NCBI RefSeq assembly: GCF_022012415.1
Contig: NZ_JAKLTR010000001.1
Coordinates: forward strand, 558,001-622,000
Direction of reading: 5' to 3'
DNA from: Terrimonas ginsenosidimutans
GTDB taxonomy: Bacteria; Bacteroidota; Bacteroidia; Chitinophagales; Chitinophagaceae
Length of the DNA: 64,000 nucleotides
Positions within the stretch are counted from its first letter, which is position 1; each line of letters begins with the position of its first letter. Below are positions 17,657-27,119 of the stretch, in pieces. The notes under the pieces were generated by a model. That model made no database searches, was not told the origin of the DNA, and saw only the letters and a program-made list of their open reading frames with translations. A program made the position numbers and the translations under genes.

Positions 17657-20074
17657 TTATTCCATTATTTCCTCATAATGAGCCAATCTTCCATCCCTGG
17701 TCATTCCTTCAATGATCACCCGGAAAGCTTTGGTAACATCATTATTATAGAAGGTTAGCACTACAGGCTTTCTTGAAGTCATTTCAATATTCGGGTTCCA
17801 GTAGAGGGTGCTGCGCAGATCGCGTTGTTCGTTTTCCTGGTTAAAGCTGCTGTAATTGGGGGAATAAAACTCACGGATCGCGGTATAACCTTCCACTTTG
17901 TTATTCGCAAGGCCTTTGCCGGGTTCATTACGAACATCATTACCGCGTCGGGTATAGATGGCAATAGCGCCATTACCGCCATTGAAACCTCCCATGAATG
18001 GCGGGCGGAATACTTTGATATAGGCGACATCCTGTACGGAGATCGATGAGACCATCTGTACATCGCTGTTCATTTCATCCAGGTACAGAGCCGGAGTACC
18101 CTGGCGCCAGGTAAGCGTTGTGTTTGAGCCGTTGCCGGAGATCTGCAGACCGGCAACTTTTCCCTGGAGGTATGTAAAGATGTCGATCGCGCTTTTAGCG
18201 AAGGGATCATTGACCAGATCAAACTGGTAGCCATCTCCTCCGGAAAATAAACCCGAAGCATATTTTTCATCAAGCACCTGTACGGGAGACTTGGTCTTGC
18301 TTTTTACGATCACATTTTCCAGGGTCTTGATCTTGTTTTTCTCAGCGATATCATTTGATTCATTTGCCATCAGCCACTGACGATAGTTTCCGAGAGTATC
18401 TGCAAGGATGGCAAAGCCGAAACGTCCGACCGTTTTTCTCACCGTTGGAGGTTGCAGCCGGTCGGTCATAAACTGCAGTGTTGCATTCTTGAGGTCTTTA
18501 TTCTGGAATTGATAATAGATCTGTGCGGTATCGAAAATAATGACCGAGCGCTCATTGATTGTACCGTTACTTTCGATCGGGACCAGTAATACCTGGCCTT
18601 CCGATTTTTTCTGTTTCAGCATCAAAACGACCGCAGCACCCGGGGGGATCTGACCGGGAATAGCGCCGAAAACTGTTCCGGACAAAGTCATGTAGCTCGT
18701 ATCTTTTGCGAAAAGAGGCTTTGGCGTTTTTCCGCTTAATACCTCGTCCCATTTAAAACGGCGCCAGCCATGGGTCAGCATGACGAGATCGAGTTTCTGG
18801 GACATCAGCTCATCATTCGACGTGAAGTAATGTGATGCATTGTAAACATCGCCCCTGATCTCACTGCTTAACAATAAGTGGGAAACGATATTCCTTGAGG
18901 TGTCTTTGCCTATTGCTTCGTCCGTAACAGCGATGGATAAGCTTCCGACCAGGCTGTCCGGTAAAGTGATCTTAATTTCATTTCTTGCTCTTTTGTTCAA
19001 TCCCCAGTGTTGAACTTCAAACTCGGGTTTGAAAATGAGGTCTTCATTATTTATAAAGGAAACGCGTTCTGCGAGCGGGGCCCAGTTTTTATCAAATACG
19101 GTAAATGTCAGCAAGCCTGTTGGTAAATTTTGAGTGGGAACAGCGCCTTTAACTTCGCTGCCTGCCGTTGCCTTACTCACCCTGAAAACTTCGTGCTGAT
19201 ACATCGTTCCTATGATATGGAGGGAGTCGTTTGCTTTAGCAATGTCTGCGGAGTAATTGACCTGGAAGCGGCGTGTTGTTCCTGCAACCTGCACCTGGAG
19301 GCTGGCGCCGGAGGTTTTAGCAGCCGGAAGTTTGGTTGTATGGCCAACTTCTTTTTCATCTTTCCAGTTAGCGGTATAAGTTGACCCATCGGGAATAAGC
19401 ATAAAAAAACCCATGCCATTGTGAAGTGGGCGCAGGCTGTCTACAAATTTTCCCTGTGCGTCAGTGATCGTGCCTTTTATTTTCACAGGCTTGCCCCACT
19501 GGTCATTTGCCTTGAAAGCGATCTTGGTTGGCTGACCAACAATTGCATCACCACCTTCCGGGAAAAACTGTAGTGTAGCTATTGTTTGCGGGCGGGCAGC
19601 AGCGGTTTTAGGATCGTTCCCTAAAACTCTGATCTGCTTTGTAAAAAGAAATGCGGAGTCAAAATTCAGCATCCACCGTGTATACGCCCGGAAAAAAACA
19701 AACTGGCCTTTATAATCGAGCGGAATTTCGAATTGTCCATTTGTTACGCCATCCACCATCGGGCTGGTGATATGCTGCAATAAATTGCCTTTCTCATCAA
19801 GAACATCGGTATAGAACGATTTCGATTCAATGGCGGGGAGGACTTCGTTCATTACATAGGCCTTGAACCAGATCGTTTCACCGGGCGAATAAGCCTGTTT
19901 ATCATAGTGCAGATAAGCGCGCTCGGGCCCGAATTTTTCAGCAAAATCAGCTATAGAGGCATCCACCTGCTGCATAGTTTTCTGGGCATGTGCCGGGGCG
20001 AATGCAGCACTTGCTATAACAAGCAGAGAAAGAGCGGCCTGTGGTAAAAATGAGATCTTTTTCATACGAATCAA
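17657..20074 (-). CDS. MG2-domain protein with TonB-plug-like C-terminus
   Basis: An 805-residue exported protein (signal peptide ending APAHAQ; a second start Met lies three codons in). The N-terminal part (about 45-150) has the macroglobulin MG2 pattern YLHYDKQAYSPGETIWFKAYV and further beta-sandwich segments, as in alpha-2-macroglobulin-like proteins. Near residues 600-715 a TonB-receptor plug-like segment appears (IDIFTYLQGKVAGLQISG, ALYLDEMN, VAYIKVFRPP, GAIAIYTRRG), but no 22-strand barrel follows. This MG2 plus plug design is common in Bacteroidota and may partner with other outer-membrane proteins; the role is unknown. No thioester motif is present. Confidence 0.82.
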   Translation of the reverse strand: MIRMKKISFLPQAALSLLVIASAAFAPAHAQKTMQQVDASIADFAEKFGPERAYLHYDKQAYSPGETIWFKAYVMNEVLPAIESKSFYTDVLDEKGNLLQHITSPMVDGVTNGQFEIPLDYKGQFVFFRAYTRWMLNFDSAFLFTKQIRVLGNDPKTAAARPQTIATLQFFPEGGDAIVGQPTKIAFKANDQWGKPVKIKGTITDAQGKFVDSLRPLHNGMGFFMLIPDGSTYTANWKDEKEVGHTTKLPAAKTSGASLQVQVAGTTRRFQVNYSADIAKANDSLHIIGTMYQHEVFRVSKATAGSEVKGAVPTQNLPTGLLTFTVFDKNWAPLAERVSFINNEDLIFKPEFEVQHWGLNKRARNEIKITLPDSLVGSLSIAVTDEAIGKDTSRNIVSHLLLSSEIRGDVYNASHYFTSNDELMSQKLDLVMLTHGWRRFKWDEVLSGKTPKPLFAKDTSYMTLSGTVFGAIPGQIPPGAAVVLMLKQKKSEGQVLLVPIESNGTINERSVIIFDTAQIYYQFQNKDLKNATLQFMTDRLQPPTVRKTVGRFGFAILADTLGNYRQWLMANESNDIAEKNKIKTLENVIVKSKTKSPVQVLDEKYASGLFSGGDGYQFDLVNDPFAKSAIDIFTYLQGKVAGLQISGNGSNTTLTWRQGTPALYLDEMNSDVQMVSSISVQDVAYIKVFRPPFMGGFNGGNGAIAIYTRRGNDVRNEPGKGLANNKVEGYTAIREFYSPNYSSFNQENEQRDLRSTLYWNPNIEMTSRKPVVLTFYNNDVTKAFRVIIEGMTRDGRLAHYEEIME

Positions 20075-20261
20075 TGAAGCCCTAAATTACGTATGATCAG
20101 GTATGAAAAGAAACTGTTAACAGATTTGCAACAAAAAAAGGAGATTGACCAGGGAGCTGCGGTTCAAATCAGCGGCAGGAAGTACAAATATCTCCCGCAC
20201 GCGCTGAAATGGATCGTCCACACTGTCCTTACCCCGGTCTTATCCTGCTACTGCTATTCTA

Positions 20262-21014
20262 TCAGGGTTCATCTATGATACGTACACGTACAGAGTTCTC
20301 GATCTTCCCCGTACCATATTTATCCCAGAAAGTGACTTTTACACCGTAATGTTCATCCGGCAGCATTGGAGCTCCGGTGTTGACCCTGCATTGCAGGTAC
20401 TGAACACTGTCTTTATTGAACAGGCCATGATCGGCAAACAGGTCCGGTTCTGAAAAAATGGCCCTGCCTGCAGTATCTGTGATGACGAGCGAGCAGCCTA
20501 CGGAGACCTGCCTGTCTTTTATGGTAAGACCGTCAATGCCGTCATTGATCAGTGTGAAGTTCTCGCCGAGCGGAATATCTGTGTGGTTCAAGGTTTCACC
20601 ATTCATCACCAGCCTGGATTCTTTGGTTGAAATGCCATCATATTTCACGCTTAGTCCGGTTGTGCCGTCAATGGAGAAACCTTTCCGGAAGCCTCCTGTC
20701 TGGCAGGCATATAATGATACAGAAAGCAGGATCAGGATCATCCATCTTACCGCTCCTGAACTGCGGATCAAAGCCGGCCGCAATGCCCCGATCATTCGCA
20801 GCAATAAATACCAGAAGATCCTGAATACTCCCATGATCAGCCATGAGGTCAGAATTGTTTTAATCAGTGTCATACTGTCTTCGCTTAGAGAGAAAGGTAC
20901 TTCAAAAAACAGCAGTCTGACCCAGGCGAAAACAATTACCGCCATAAAAAGGCCGAGAAGAAAAGTTTCCTTCAGGAATTTTTTTAAGCGTTGTGAGAAA
21001 AGAATTTCGATCAT
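20262..21014 (-). CDS. Membrane-anchored protein with periplasmic domain, unknown
   Basis: About 250 residues starting at MIEILFSQRLKKF; a longer frame to 21128 exists, but its first 38 residues look noncoding. Two or three hydrophobic segments come first (FLLGLFMAVIVFAWV, TSWLIMGVFRIFWYLLL and WMILILLSVSLYAC). A beta-rich domain of about 140 residues follows (GLSVKYDGIS, ENFTLINDGIDGL, EHYGVKVTFWDKYGTG). The order suggests an N-in anchor with a periplasmic C-terminal domain. No family is recognised. It is co-directional with the secreted protein gene upstream (21145-21798), with a gap of about 130 bp. Confidence 0.7.
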   Translation of the reverse strand: MIEILFSQRLKKFLKETFLLGLFMAVIVFAWVRLLFFEVPFSLSEDSMTLIKTILTSWLIMGVFRIFWYLLLRMIGALRPALIRSSGAVRWMILILLSVSLYACQTGGFRKGFSIDGTTGLSVKYDGISTKESRLVMNGETLNHTDIPLGENFTLINDGIDGLTIKDRQVSVGCSLVITDTAGRAIFSEPDLFADHGLFNKDSVQYLQCRVNTGAPMLPDEHYGVKVTFWDKYGTGKIENSVRVRIIDEP

Positions 21015-21144
21015 AAAATAAAGTTGATAAGGTTTAAAGAGGGCGCAAAGGTGCGTTGGTTTGTATTGCCGGAAAAAGGAAAGAGAACAGAGTGTGGCAT
21101 TTCTTAAACAGGGTGTGCTCTTCTTCATTTGCGCCAGCAGAATC

Positions 21145-21798
21145 TTACTTCAGCTTACGGTACTGGTAAGTGTGACCTTTTAATAAAGGATGACCGCCTT
21201 CAAGACCGTCTTCGGTTGGTTTGAGCATCACATTGTCAAAGTATACATCGGTGATCCATGGTTCAAAGCGGAATTCGAAATAAGAATGCGTGCTATCCTT
21301 CACGTCTATTGTCGAGAACTTTTCGGGGCATAGTTCAAACAGCAGATCGATCTTATTGACCGGTTGAACTGGCATGGTGAATACACCTTTTTCATCAGCG
21401 TTTCCTTCAATGATGCCATTCGCAGTATGAACGCGTACCTGTGTATATCGCAGTAAGTAAGTATTCGGATCTGTGATTCTGATCTCCATTAGTTTGCCAG
21501 ATCCTTTGCGGCTGTTTACCAGTGCATAGTCTGATGCGTGCCTGTTAATGGTGTTCAGGATAAGCATACTGTCTTTTTCATTCCACTGCCATTTACCACT
21601 GCCTCCACGGTCCATAGCCCCGTAGGAAAAGAAAAACTCAAATGTGCTGTCTGGCTTTAACAAAAGTCCTGACGCCATTTCCATGACGCCGCGTAATTGA
21701 TATTCACCTGAGATAGTTGCGTTTGATTGTGCCTGCATGAGATTGGTGTTAAGGTTTAAAAGGTATATGATGAATAATAGCTTCTTCATGATCTTCAA
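21145..21798 (-). CDS. Secreted beta-rich protein, unknown
   Basis: A 217-residue exported protein with a signal peptide (MKKLLFIIYLLNLN to MQAQS). The mature part looks like a lipocalin-like or Ig-like beta domain (ISGEYQLRGVMEMASGLLLKPDSTFEFFFSYGAMDRGGSGKW), a segment that resembles proteins annotated as containing hypothetical lipocalin-like folds. No catalytic motif is visible. It lies upstream of the membrane protein gene on the same strand, possibly in the same transcript. Confidence 0.7.
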   Translation of the reverse strand: MKIMKKLLFIIYLLNLNTNLMQAQSNATISGEYQLRGVMEMASGLLLKPDSTFEFFFSYGAMDRGGSGKWQWNEKDSMLILNTINRHASDYALVNSRKGSGKLMEIRITDPNTYLLRYTQVRVHTANGIIEGNADEKGVFTMPVQPVNKIDLLFELCPEKFSTIDVKDSTHSYFEFRFEPWITDVYFDNVMLKPTEDGLEGGHPLLKGHTYQYRKLK

Positions 21799-21897
21799 AA
21801 TTTACTAACGGTCGTTGTTAGGGATCGCAAAGCTATCTGTATGCCTTCGTCTGAGAAAGGGTGCATGAGTGAAGGGAGGAAAACGACCTGTGAATAG

Positions 21898-22087
21898 CAA
21901 TGCAAAGTCCGTTGACCGTTGTCCGTTGTCCGGAGGAAGGGAGCATCATGACTGCCTGTAATGAATATGCTAAGATCAATTTGTATACGAAGATGCAATT
22001 CTATTCCACCTCGCTTGAATTCCGGTCAACGGACAACGGTGAACGGACAACGGTCAACGGTCAACGGACAACGGACTTTGCATTGCA
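21898..22087. repeat. Inverted pair of 7-bp tandem arrays
   Basis: At 22022-22080 seven to eight tandem 7-bp units of the type GGTCAAC/GGACAAC follow each other, ending in a GGACTTTGCATTG tail. At 21898-21933 the same units and tail occur in reverse complement (CAATGCAAAG then GTCCGTT, GACCGTT, GTCCGTT). The two arrays thus form an inverted repeat around an 88-bp spacer. The rest of the 687-bp gap between genes holds a terminator at 22359 and no convincing gene. Confidence 0.85.
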
Positions 22088-22358
22088 CTCAATGCAACCT
22101 ACACTTCATCACGTGTTTCCTACACCTCACCGGTTTGTCTTTTTCTGTAAGGCAATGTTGTTACATCTTTGTGTTGTCAATCGATAATGACCATTAACCT
22201 TAAACCTTAAACTATGAATTACCCGTAACAGTTGTTGCGGGTTCATACGGGTGGCGGACAACAACGCCAGGTTCTTTCATGATCATATTGACTGACAGAT
22301 GAGCTCTTCCATTTACGTTGGCCTCAAGATATTTCATAACAGGACGGTGATTTATATA

Positions 22359-22392
22359 AAAAGGCCTGCTCTTTTCCGGACGCAGGCCTTTT
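22359..22392. terminator. Rho-independent terminator hairpin
   Basis: An 11-bp perfect stem (AAAAGGCCTGC and its complement) around a 12-nt loop, with T-runs on both strands. No intact gene directly precedes it on either strand, apart from a doubtful 41-codon minus-strand frame at 22212-22337. Confidence 0.75.
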
Positions 22393-22485
22393 ATTTCGAC
22401 TAAATGGATTTTTGCTACGCTTTACATAAACAAAATTGAAGGGAAGTCTGAGCAGTACGAATTTCGCTTTGTGTAAAGAAGATTT

Positions 22486-22911
22486 ATGGGATTAACGCTG
22501 GAACAAATACAACTGATCAAAAGTAGCTGGAGCCCTTTCAGGCGGATCGATCCGAAGCTGGTGGGTGATGTTTTTTACAGCCGGCTTTTTCTTGAACATC
22601 CGTACCTCAGAAAGCTTTTTCCAAAGAATATGGAAGAGCAATATCAGAAACTGCTGGCAATGGTCAACGTTGTCGTTGGCCGCTTGAATCAGCTGGATAA
22701 ACTGACCGAAGATATTGCAGCACTGGCCCGGCGGCATGTAAGATATGGTGTGAAGAAGGAACATTATGCCGCAGTGGGAAGCGCGTTGCTCTGGACGTTG
22801 GAACAGGGAATGGGCAAAGACTGGAGACCCGATGTACGGGATGCCTGGATGGCCTGCTATTCTATTCTGTCCGAAACGATGATCAACGCATCGTACCCAA
22901 AAAATGCATAA
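22486..22911 (+). CDS. Single-domain bacterial globin
   Basis: A 141-residue haem protein resembling the globin domain of flavohaemoglobins and Vitreoscilla-type haemoglobin. Helix B carries GDVFYSRLFLEHP with the distal B10 Tyr at residue 31. The proximal F8 His is His84 in ALARRHVRYGVKKEHY, and the G-helix region is VGSALLWTLEQGMGKDW. No FAD/NAD reductase domain follows, so it is a free-standing globin. Likely roles are oxygen binding or nitric oxide detoxification with an external reductant. It is preceded by a terminator and is probably transcribed alone. Confidence 0.9.
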   Translation: MGLTLEQIQLIKSSWSPFRRIDPKLVGDVFYSRLFLEHPYLRKLFPKNMEEQYQKLLAMVNVVVGRLNQLDKLTEDIAALARRHVRYGVKKEHYAAVGSALLWTLEQGMGKDWRPDVRDAWMACYSILSETMINASYPKNA

Positions 22912-23003
22912 CAGATAACGCTTACTATAACGTACCCTTTCCCGTACCCACGTACCCTTCAGTTCAAATGGCGCTAAGCCATTACAAAAACCTAAAATGC
23001 TTC

Positions 23004-23109
23004 GATGGCCGATGACGGACGAGAAACTTCAGGGGTTGAAGTGATCTTGTCAAACTGAGATGAAACAGGTTGTCAATACTCTTCCATCAGATTTCGGTCA
23101 TCTGCCATC
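23004..23109. repeat. Inverted pair of 7-bp-unit arrays upstream of the hybrid-type kinase
   Basis: GATGGCCGATGAC at 23004-23016 is the reverse complement, with one mismatch, of GTCATCTGCCATC at 23097-23109. Both sides are built from 7-bp units of the same style as the arrays at 21.9-22.1 kb (for example GGTCATC, TGCCATC, GGGCAAC). The 80-bp spacer holds a small ACTTCA/TGAAGT hairpin. Confidence 0.7.
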
Positions 23110-23155
23110 GGGCAACTTTAGGAAGGATGCCACAAATGCCCAAACGGCTCAGTTG

Positions 23156-23183
23156 AATTTTGCCACACTTCGCGGGCAAAATT
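23156..23183. promoter_or_regulatory. Candidate operator palindrome before the kinase gene
   Basis: A perfect 9-bp inverted repeat AATTTTGCC-N10-GGCAAAATT lies 36 bp before the start codon of the propeller kinase gene. This position suits a regulator binding site or a leader hairpin. No binding protein can be named. Confidence 0.45.
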
Positions 23184-23219
23184 TTGAAGATCGTTACAGG
23201 TAGTTTATTTTCAAGGGTT

Positions 23220-26216
23220 ATGCGATCACTCTACCTGTTAATGTTGTTCTCTATCATCAGCCTCTCGGCTGATGCCCAAACAGCTTCCTACAATTTCAGA
23301 CGGGTAAGTTCAAAAGACGGATTGGCTGACGGTGTTGTTGCTCCCATCGGACGGGATAAGTACGGCTATATCTGGTTCGGCTCTCTCAGCGGGTTGAACC
23401 GGTATGATGGTTACCGGGTCACCAACTTCTTCCACAACAGTAAAGACAGTTTTTCCGTTCCGACACAATTCGTTCACACGATATTCGGTGATAAGTATGG
23501 AGATATCTATTTTGGTTATCGCGCAGGTTTGTACCGATTCGACTATCCCACCAATCGCTTTGAGCTGGTACAAGGCTCAAAAGGCGTAACCGTAAATGAA
23601 ATAAGGCCTGCTGGTGACAGCCTGATGCTTCTTACAGAAAAAGGGATCGCCTTTTATAACTCAGTAGCGAAACGGTTCTCTTTTGCAGGATCCGCAAACA
23701 ATGATCCGATGGTGAAAGTGCCCATGTATGAAGGATATGTTTACGGAAAAGAGGCCTATATCGCCACGATGAAAGGCATTTTGGTTTACAATACAGTGAG
23801 CAGGATCAGTAAGATGCTTTACCTCAAACCCGGTAAGGAAATCCCGGTTTTCAAAGTAGCAATAGACAGCAGTGGCGTGGTCTGGGCCTGCCGGAATGAA
23901 AAGGGAGCACTTCTCTATAAAGGCAAAGAAAACAATACATCATTTGAAGAGATCCGTTCACATTATTATAATAAGAACGGGTTGATCGACAGGATCATCG
24001 ATATTCAGGTCGACCGCAGCAACCGTCTTTGGCTTGGTACGATCTGGAATGGACTGGTGAATGTAAATACAAAAGACAATTCGTTCACCTCGGTCACAAA
24101 CGATTCCCGCATTGCGAACAGTCTGCCCGAAAACCATGTAACGCGCATCTTCACCGATGAGCAGGGTTTTTTATGGCTTGGTACGGAAGGATCGGGAGCA
24201 GCATATTTTCAGCCGGACTATAACCTGTTCAATATATTTTTTCCCGAACCGCTCAAATATGCACGGCCGCATATCTGGTGCAGGACCATTGCAGAAGATC
24301 TGCAGGGTAACCTCTGGATGGGAACGGGTACGGGGCTGGTGAAGCAATCTGCTGACGGCAGGAAGTCAGAACTGTTCCAGCAAAAGGAAAATGCTGCTGA
24401 TAAAGTAATTCACGACAACTCTATCCGCTCTTTGCTTTGTGATGACGAGGGTAATATGTGGATAGGCACATCAGCTGGTGTAAACCTTTATGAGAATGCC
24501 ACAAAACGGATCCGCTTTTTTTCTTATGAAGATTCTCTGCCGAATTACTTCTACTGGCAGATCATGCAGGATAAGAAAAAGGTGATCTGGTTTGCCAGCA
24601 GCGGCGGTTTATTCTATAAGACGCCGGGCGAGTACAAATTCAATAGCCTTCATCAGCACCCAGCCTTAAAGAAATATGCCCGTTACGGCGCCCGTTCGGT
24701 GCTGGAAGATAAGCGCGGCAACTTATGGGTCGGATTAAATGGTCGCGGGCTTCTGATGTATGATGATACCAAAAAAACAGCGCGTTACTGGGAAAAACCG
24801 GGTGCAGCAGATAATCCGCTTGGGAATATGGTTACTTCTATTGTCGAGGATAACAAGGGACAGATCTGGTTCAGCACATACTTTGGCGTTGCATCCTATG
24901 ACTATTCAACAGACAAATTCACTTCCTACGCGGATGTCAGTGTAATGGGATCTTTGCAGATCTCCGGTTTGAAGGTGGATAAAGAGGACAGGCTCTGGCT
25001 TGCGACCGCACGCGGCCTGCTGATGCTGGATAAGGACAGAAAAGTTTTTAAACGATTTGATGTGGAAGACGGTTTGCCGGATATCCAATTCAATGATCAA
25101 ACCTCTTATACCATGAAGAATGGTTGGTTTGTCTATCCCACATACGATGGATTTGTATCGTTCGATCCGCTTAAGTACAATGAAAAGAATATTTCCAGCA
25201 ATATCATCATCTCTTCATTCAGTATTCCGGATAACCCTTCCCCACGTTTACTGGATGCTACTGATAAAAACGAGATAGAGCTTGCGGCATCGCAGGACTT
25301 TTTTACGATCGAGCTGACAGCATTCAACTACTCGAACCCGCGTGAAACATGGTATGCATACAAGCTGGACGGATTTGATAAAGACTGGCGATATACCAGG
25401 AACAGGCAGGCCAACTATACAAATGTTCCGGGAGGAAAGTATGTTTTCAGATATAAGGCATCATCGGATCCTAAAAACTGGAATACGGAGGAGAAGACGC
25501 TGACAATAAATATCAACACCGTTTTTTACAAAACCTGGATCTTCCGAATAGGATTTATTTTGTCTTTGCTGGCCTTGTTATTCTTTGTATACCGGTACCG
25601 CATTTCTCAAAGAGAAAAACTGCTGCGGCTTGAAAGCAAGTCACAATTGCTGGAAAAAGAGAAAGCACAGATCATGTATGACAATCTGAAGCAACAATTG
25701 AATCCGCACTTCCTGTTCAATTCACTTACATCACTGAGCAGCCTTATCAGGGTTAACCCTTCGCTTGCCGGAGAGTTTCTCGAAAGCCTCAGCAAAACGT
25801 ACCGGTATATTTTGAAAAGCAGGGATAGCGAGATCGTTCCCCTGGTAAGTGAGATCCGTTTTGCAGAAACCTATGTGCGCCTGCAGCAAACAAGATTTGA
25901 GAAAGGATTGATCGTAAACTTTAATGTGCCGGAAGAATTCTTTCACCGAAAAATTGCGCCCGTCACATTGCAGAATATGATCGAGAACGCGATCAAGCAT
26001 AATATTATTGATGAAGAAAGCCCACTGGTGATCGACATCTTTATCGAAGACGATTATATTATTGTAAAAAACAACCTTCAGCGCAAGAACTTTGTGGAAA
26101 CAAGTAACAGGCAGGGATTGAACAATCTTCAGTCTCTCTACCATTATCTGTCTGAAAAGTCGGTCCTGGTAGTTGAAGAGAAGGATCATTTCATTGTCAA
26201 AATACCTTTACTATGA
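23220..26216 (+). CDS. Two-component propeller sensor histidine kinase (LytS-like)
   Basis: About 998 residues from MRSLYLLML; an in-frame ATG at 23160 would put 20 noncoding-looking residues before the signal sequence. A signal peptide (to ADAQ) is followed by about 12 periplasmic beta-propeller repeats (YGYIWFGSLSGLNRYDG, NRLWLGTIWNGLV, GNLWVGLNGRGL), then a Y_Y_Y domain (YAYKLDGFDKDWRY). One membrane span comes near 780 (FRIGFILSLLALLFFVYRY). The cytoplasmic kinase is His_kinase type, with the phosphorylatable His of NPHFLFN near residue 830 and the ATPase N-box NMIENAIKHN. It overlaps its response regulator gene by 4 bp, so the two form one signalling pair. Confidence 0.93.
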   Translation: MRSLYLLMLFSIISLSADAQTASYNFRRVSSKDGLADGVVAPIGRDKYGYIWFGSLSGLNRYDGYRVTNFFHNSKDSFSVPTQFVHTIFGDKYGDIYFGYRAGLYRFDYPTNRFELVQGSKGVTVNEIRPAGDSLMLLTEKGIAFYNSVAKRFSFAGSANNDPMVKVPMYEGYVYGKEAYIATMKGILVYNTVSRISKMLYLKPGKEIPVFKVAIDSSGVVWACRNEKGALLYKGKENNTSFEEIRSHYYNKNGLIDRIIDIQVDRSNRLWLGTIWNGLVNVNTKDNSFTSVTNDSRIANSLPENHVTRIFTDEQGFLWLGTEGSGAAYFQPDYNLFNIFFPEPLKYARPHIWCRTIAEDLQGNLWMGTGTGLVKQSADGRKSELFQQKENAADKVIHDNSIRSLLCDDEGNMWIGTSAGVNLYENATKRIRFFSYEDSLPNYFYWQIMQDKKKVIWFASSGGLFYKTPGEYKFNSLHQHPALKKYARYGARSVLEDKRGNLWVGLNGRGLLMYDDTKKTARYWEKPGAADNPLGNMVTSIVEDNKGQIWFSTYFGVASYDYSTDKFTSYADVSVMGSLQISGLKVDKEDRLWLATARGLLMLDKDRKVFKRFDVEDGLPDIQFNDQTSYTMKNGWFVYPTYDGFVSFDPLKYNEKNISSNIIISSFSIPDNPSPRLLDATDKNEIELAASQDFFTIELTAFNYSNPRETWYAYKLDGFDKDWRYTRNRQANYTNVPGGKYVFRYKASSDPKNWNTEEKTLTININTVFYKTWIFRIGFILSLLALLFFVYRYRISQREKLLRLESKSQLLEKEKAQIMYDNLKQQLNPHFLFNSLTSLSSLIRVNPSLAGEFLESLSKTYRYILKSRDSEIVPLVSEIRFAETYVRLQQTRFEKGLIVNFNVPEEFFHRKIAPVTLQNMIENAIKHNIIDEESPLVIDIFIEDDYIIVKNNLQRKNFVETSNRQGLNNLQSLYHYLSEKSVLVVEEKDHFIVKIPLL

Positions 26217-26986
26217 TAAAAGCGGTAATTGTGGAAGACGAAAGCCTGATTGCCAGGGAGCTTGAGAATAAGATCGGGTTGGTGGCGCCGGATGTGCAGG
26301 TGATAGACGTATTGCCAAGTTTGAAAACGGCGAAGAAATGGTTTATGCAGAATGCTGAACCGGATCTGTTGTTTATGGATATTCAGTTAAGCGATGGCGT
26401 AAGCTTTGAGTTATTCGATCATTTTCAACTCTCCTGCCCTGTTATATTTACAACAGCTTATGATGAATATGCGATCAGGGCATTCAGGGTGAACGGTGTC
26501 GATTACCTGTTAAAGCCGGTGGATATGGAGGAATTAAAGAATGCGATCGGTAAATGCAGAAAAGTGATAGAGAGCAGCACGCCGTCTTCTTTTCAGATCA
26601 AAGATCTGATGCAGGTCCTGCAGCACCCGCAGTCTCCCGGGTCATTGTATAAAGAGAAGTTCATTGTCAGTATCCGTAACAACTGGATCCCGGTGCAGAC
26701 GAAAGATATTGCTTGTTTTACGAGAGATAACCTCAATTATCTCTACACCTTCACGGGAGATAAATACATACTTGATTATGCTACGCTGGAAGAAGTGGAA
26801 GAGTTACTTGATCCGAAGATCTTCTACCGGGCAAACCGCCAGAGCATTATTCATACAGATTCAATTCAAAGCGTAAAGCCGCACGAAAATCAAAAACTGA
26901 CGATTACATTGAAAGCGCCGTTGAAGATGGAAGTGGATATCAGCAGGGAGAAGGCGCCGGCGTTTAAGAAGTGGTTTGACCGCTGA
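26213..26986 (+). CDS. LytTR-family response regulator
   Basis: A 257-residue regulator. The receiver domain (residues 1-120) has the acidic pair VEDE, the phospho-acceptor Asp56 in LLFMDIQ, TTAYDEYAIRAF and the Lys of YLLKPVD. The C-terminal LytTR DNA-binding domain spans about 150-250 (KEKFIVSIRNNWIPVQTKDIACF, LDYATLEEVEELL, FYRANRQSIIHTDSI). It should be phosphorylated by the LytS-like kinase encoded just upstream. The ATGA overlap shows translational coupling. Target genes are unknown; the convergent receiver gene downstream is not obviously one. Confidence 0.95.
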   Translation: MIKAVIVEDESLIARELENKIGLVAPDVQVIDVLPSLKTAKKWFMQNAEPDLLFMDIQLSDGVSFELFDHFQLSCPVIFTTAYDEYAIRAFRVNGVDYLLKPVDMEELKNAIGKCRKVIESSTPSSFQIKDLMQVLQHPQSPGSLYKEKFIVSIRNNWIPVQTKDIACFTRDNLNYLYTFTGDKYILDYATLEEVEELLDPKIFYRANRQSIIHTDSIQSVKPHENQKLTITLKAPLKMEVDISREKAPAFKKWFDR

Positions 26987-27006
26987 ACGAACAGTGAAAT
27001 AAAAAA

Positions 27007-27088
27007 TCCCTTTGGGACAGGTTTCCTCCTCACTAAGGTCGCAATAATTTTGTTAGGACATTGCTTTTTGGAACCTATCCCAAAGGGA
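27007..27088. terminator. Large imperfect hairpin between convergent signalling genes
   Basis: TCCCTTTGGGACAGGTTTCC at 27007-27026 pairs with 27070-27088 (one mismatch, one bulge). Each arm also contains its own small palindrome (TCCCtttGGGA). A 43-nt loop separates the arms, and a second small hairpin ACTGGA-AGAA-TCCAGT follows at 27092-27107. It probably terminates transcription from both sides, although the loop is unusually long. Confidence 0.55.
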
Positions 27089-27119
27089 CCGACTGGAAGA
27101 ATCCAGTATCCCCTTGAGG

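Noticed and set aside
22022-22080. CRISPR array
   Set aside because: The units are 7 bp without spacers, and no cas gene is near.
22212-22337. Minus-strand frame of 41 codons starting MKYLEANVNGRAH
   Set aside because: It reads like protein and continues in frame upstream without a start through the terminator hairpin. No ribosome site or promoter was seen, so it is not listed as a gene.
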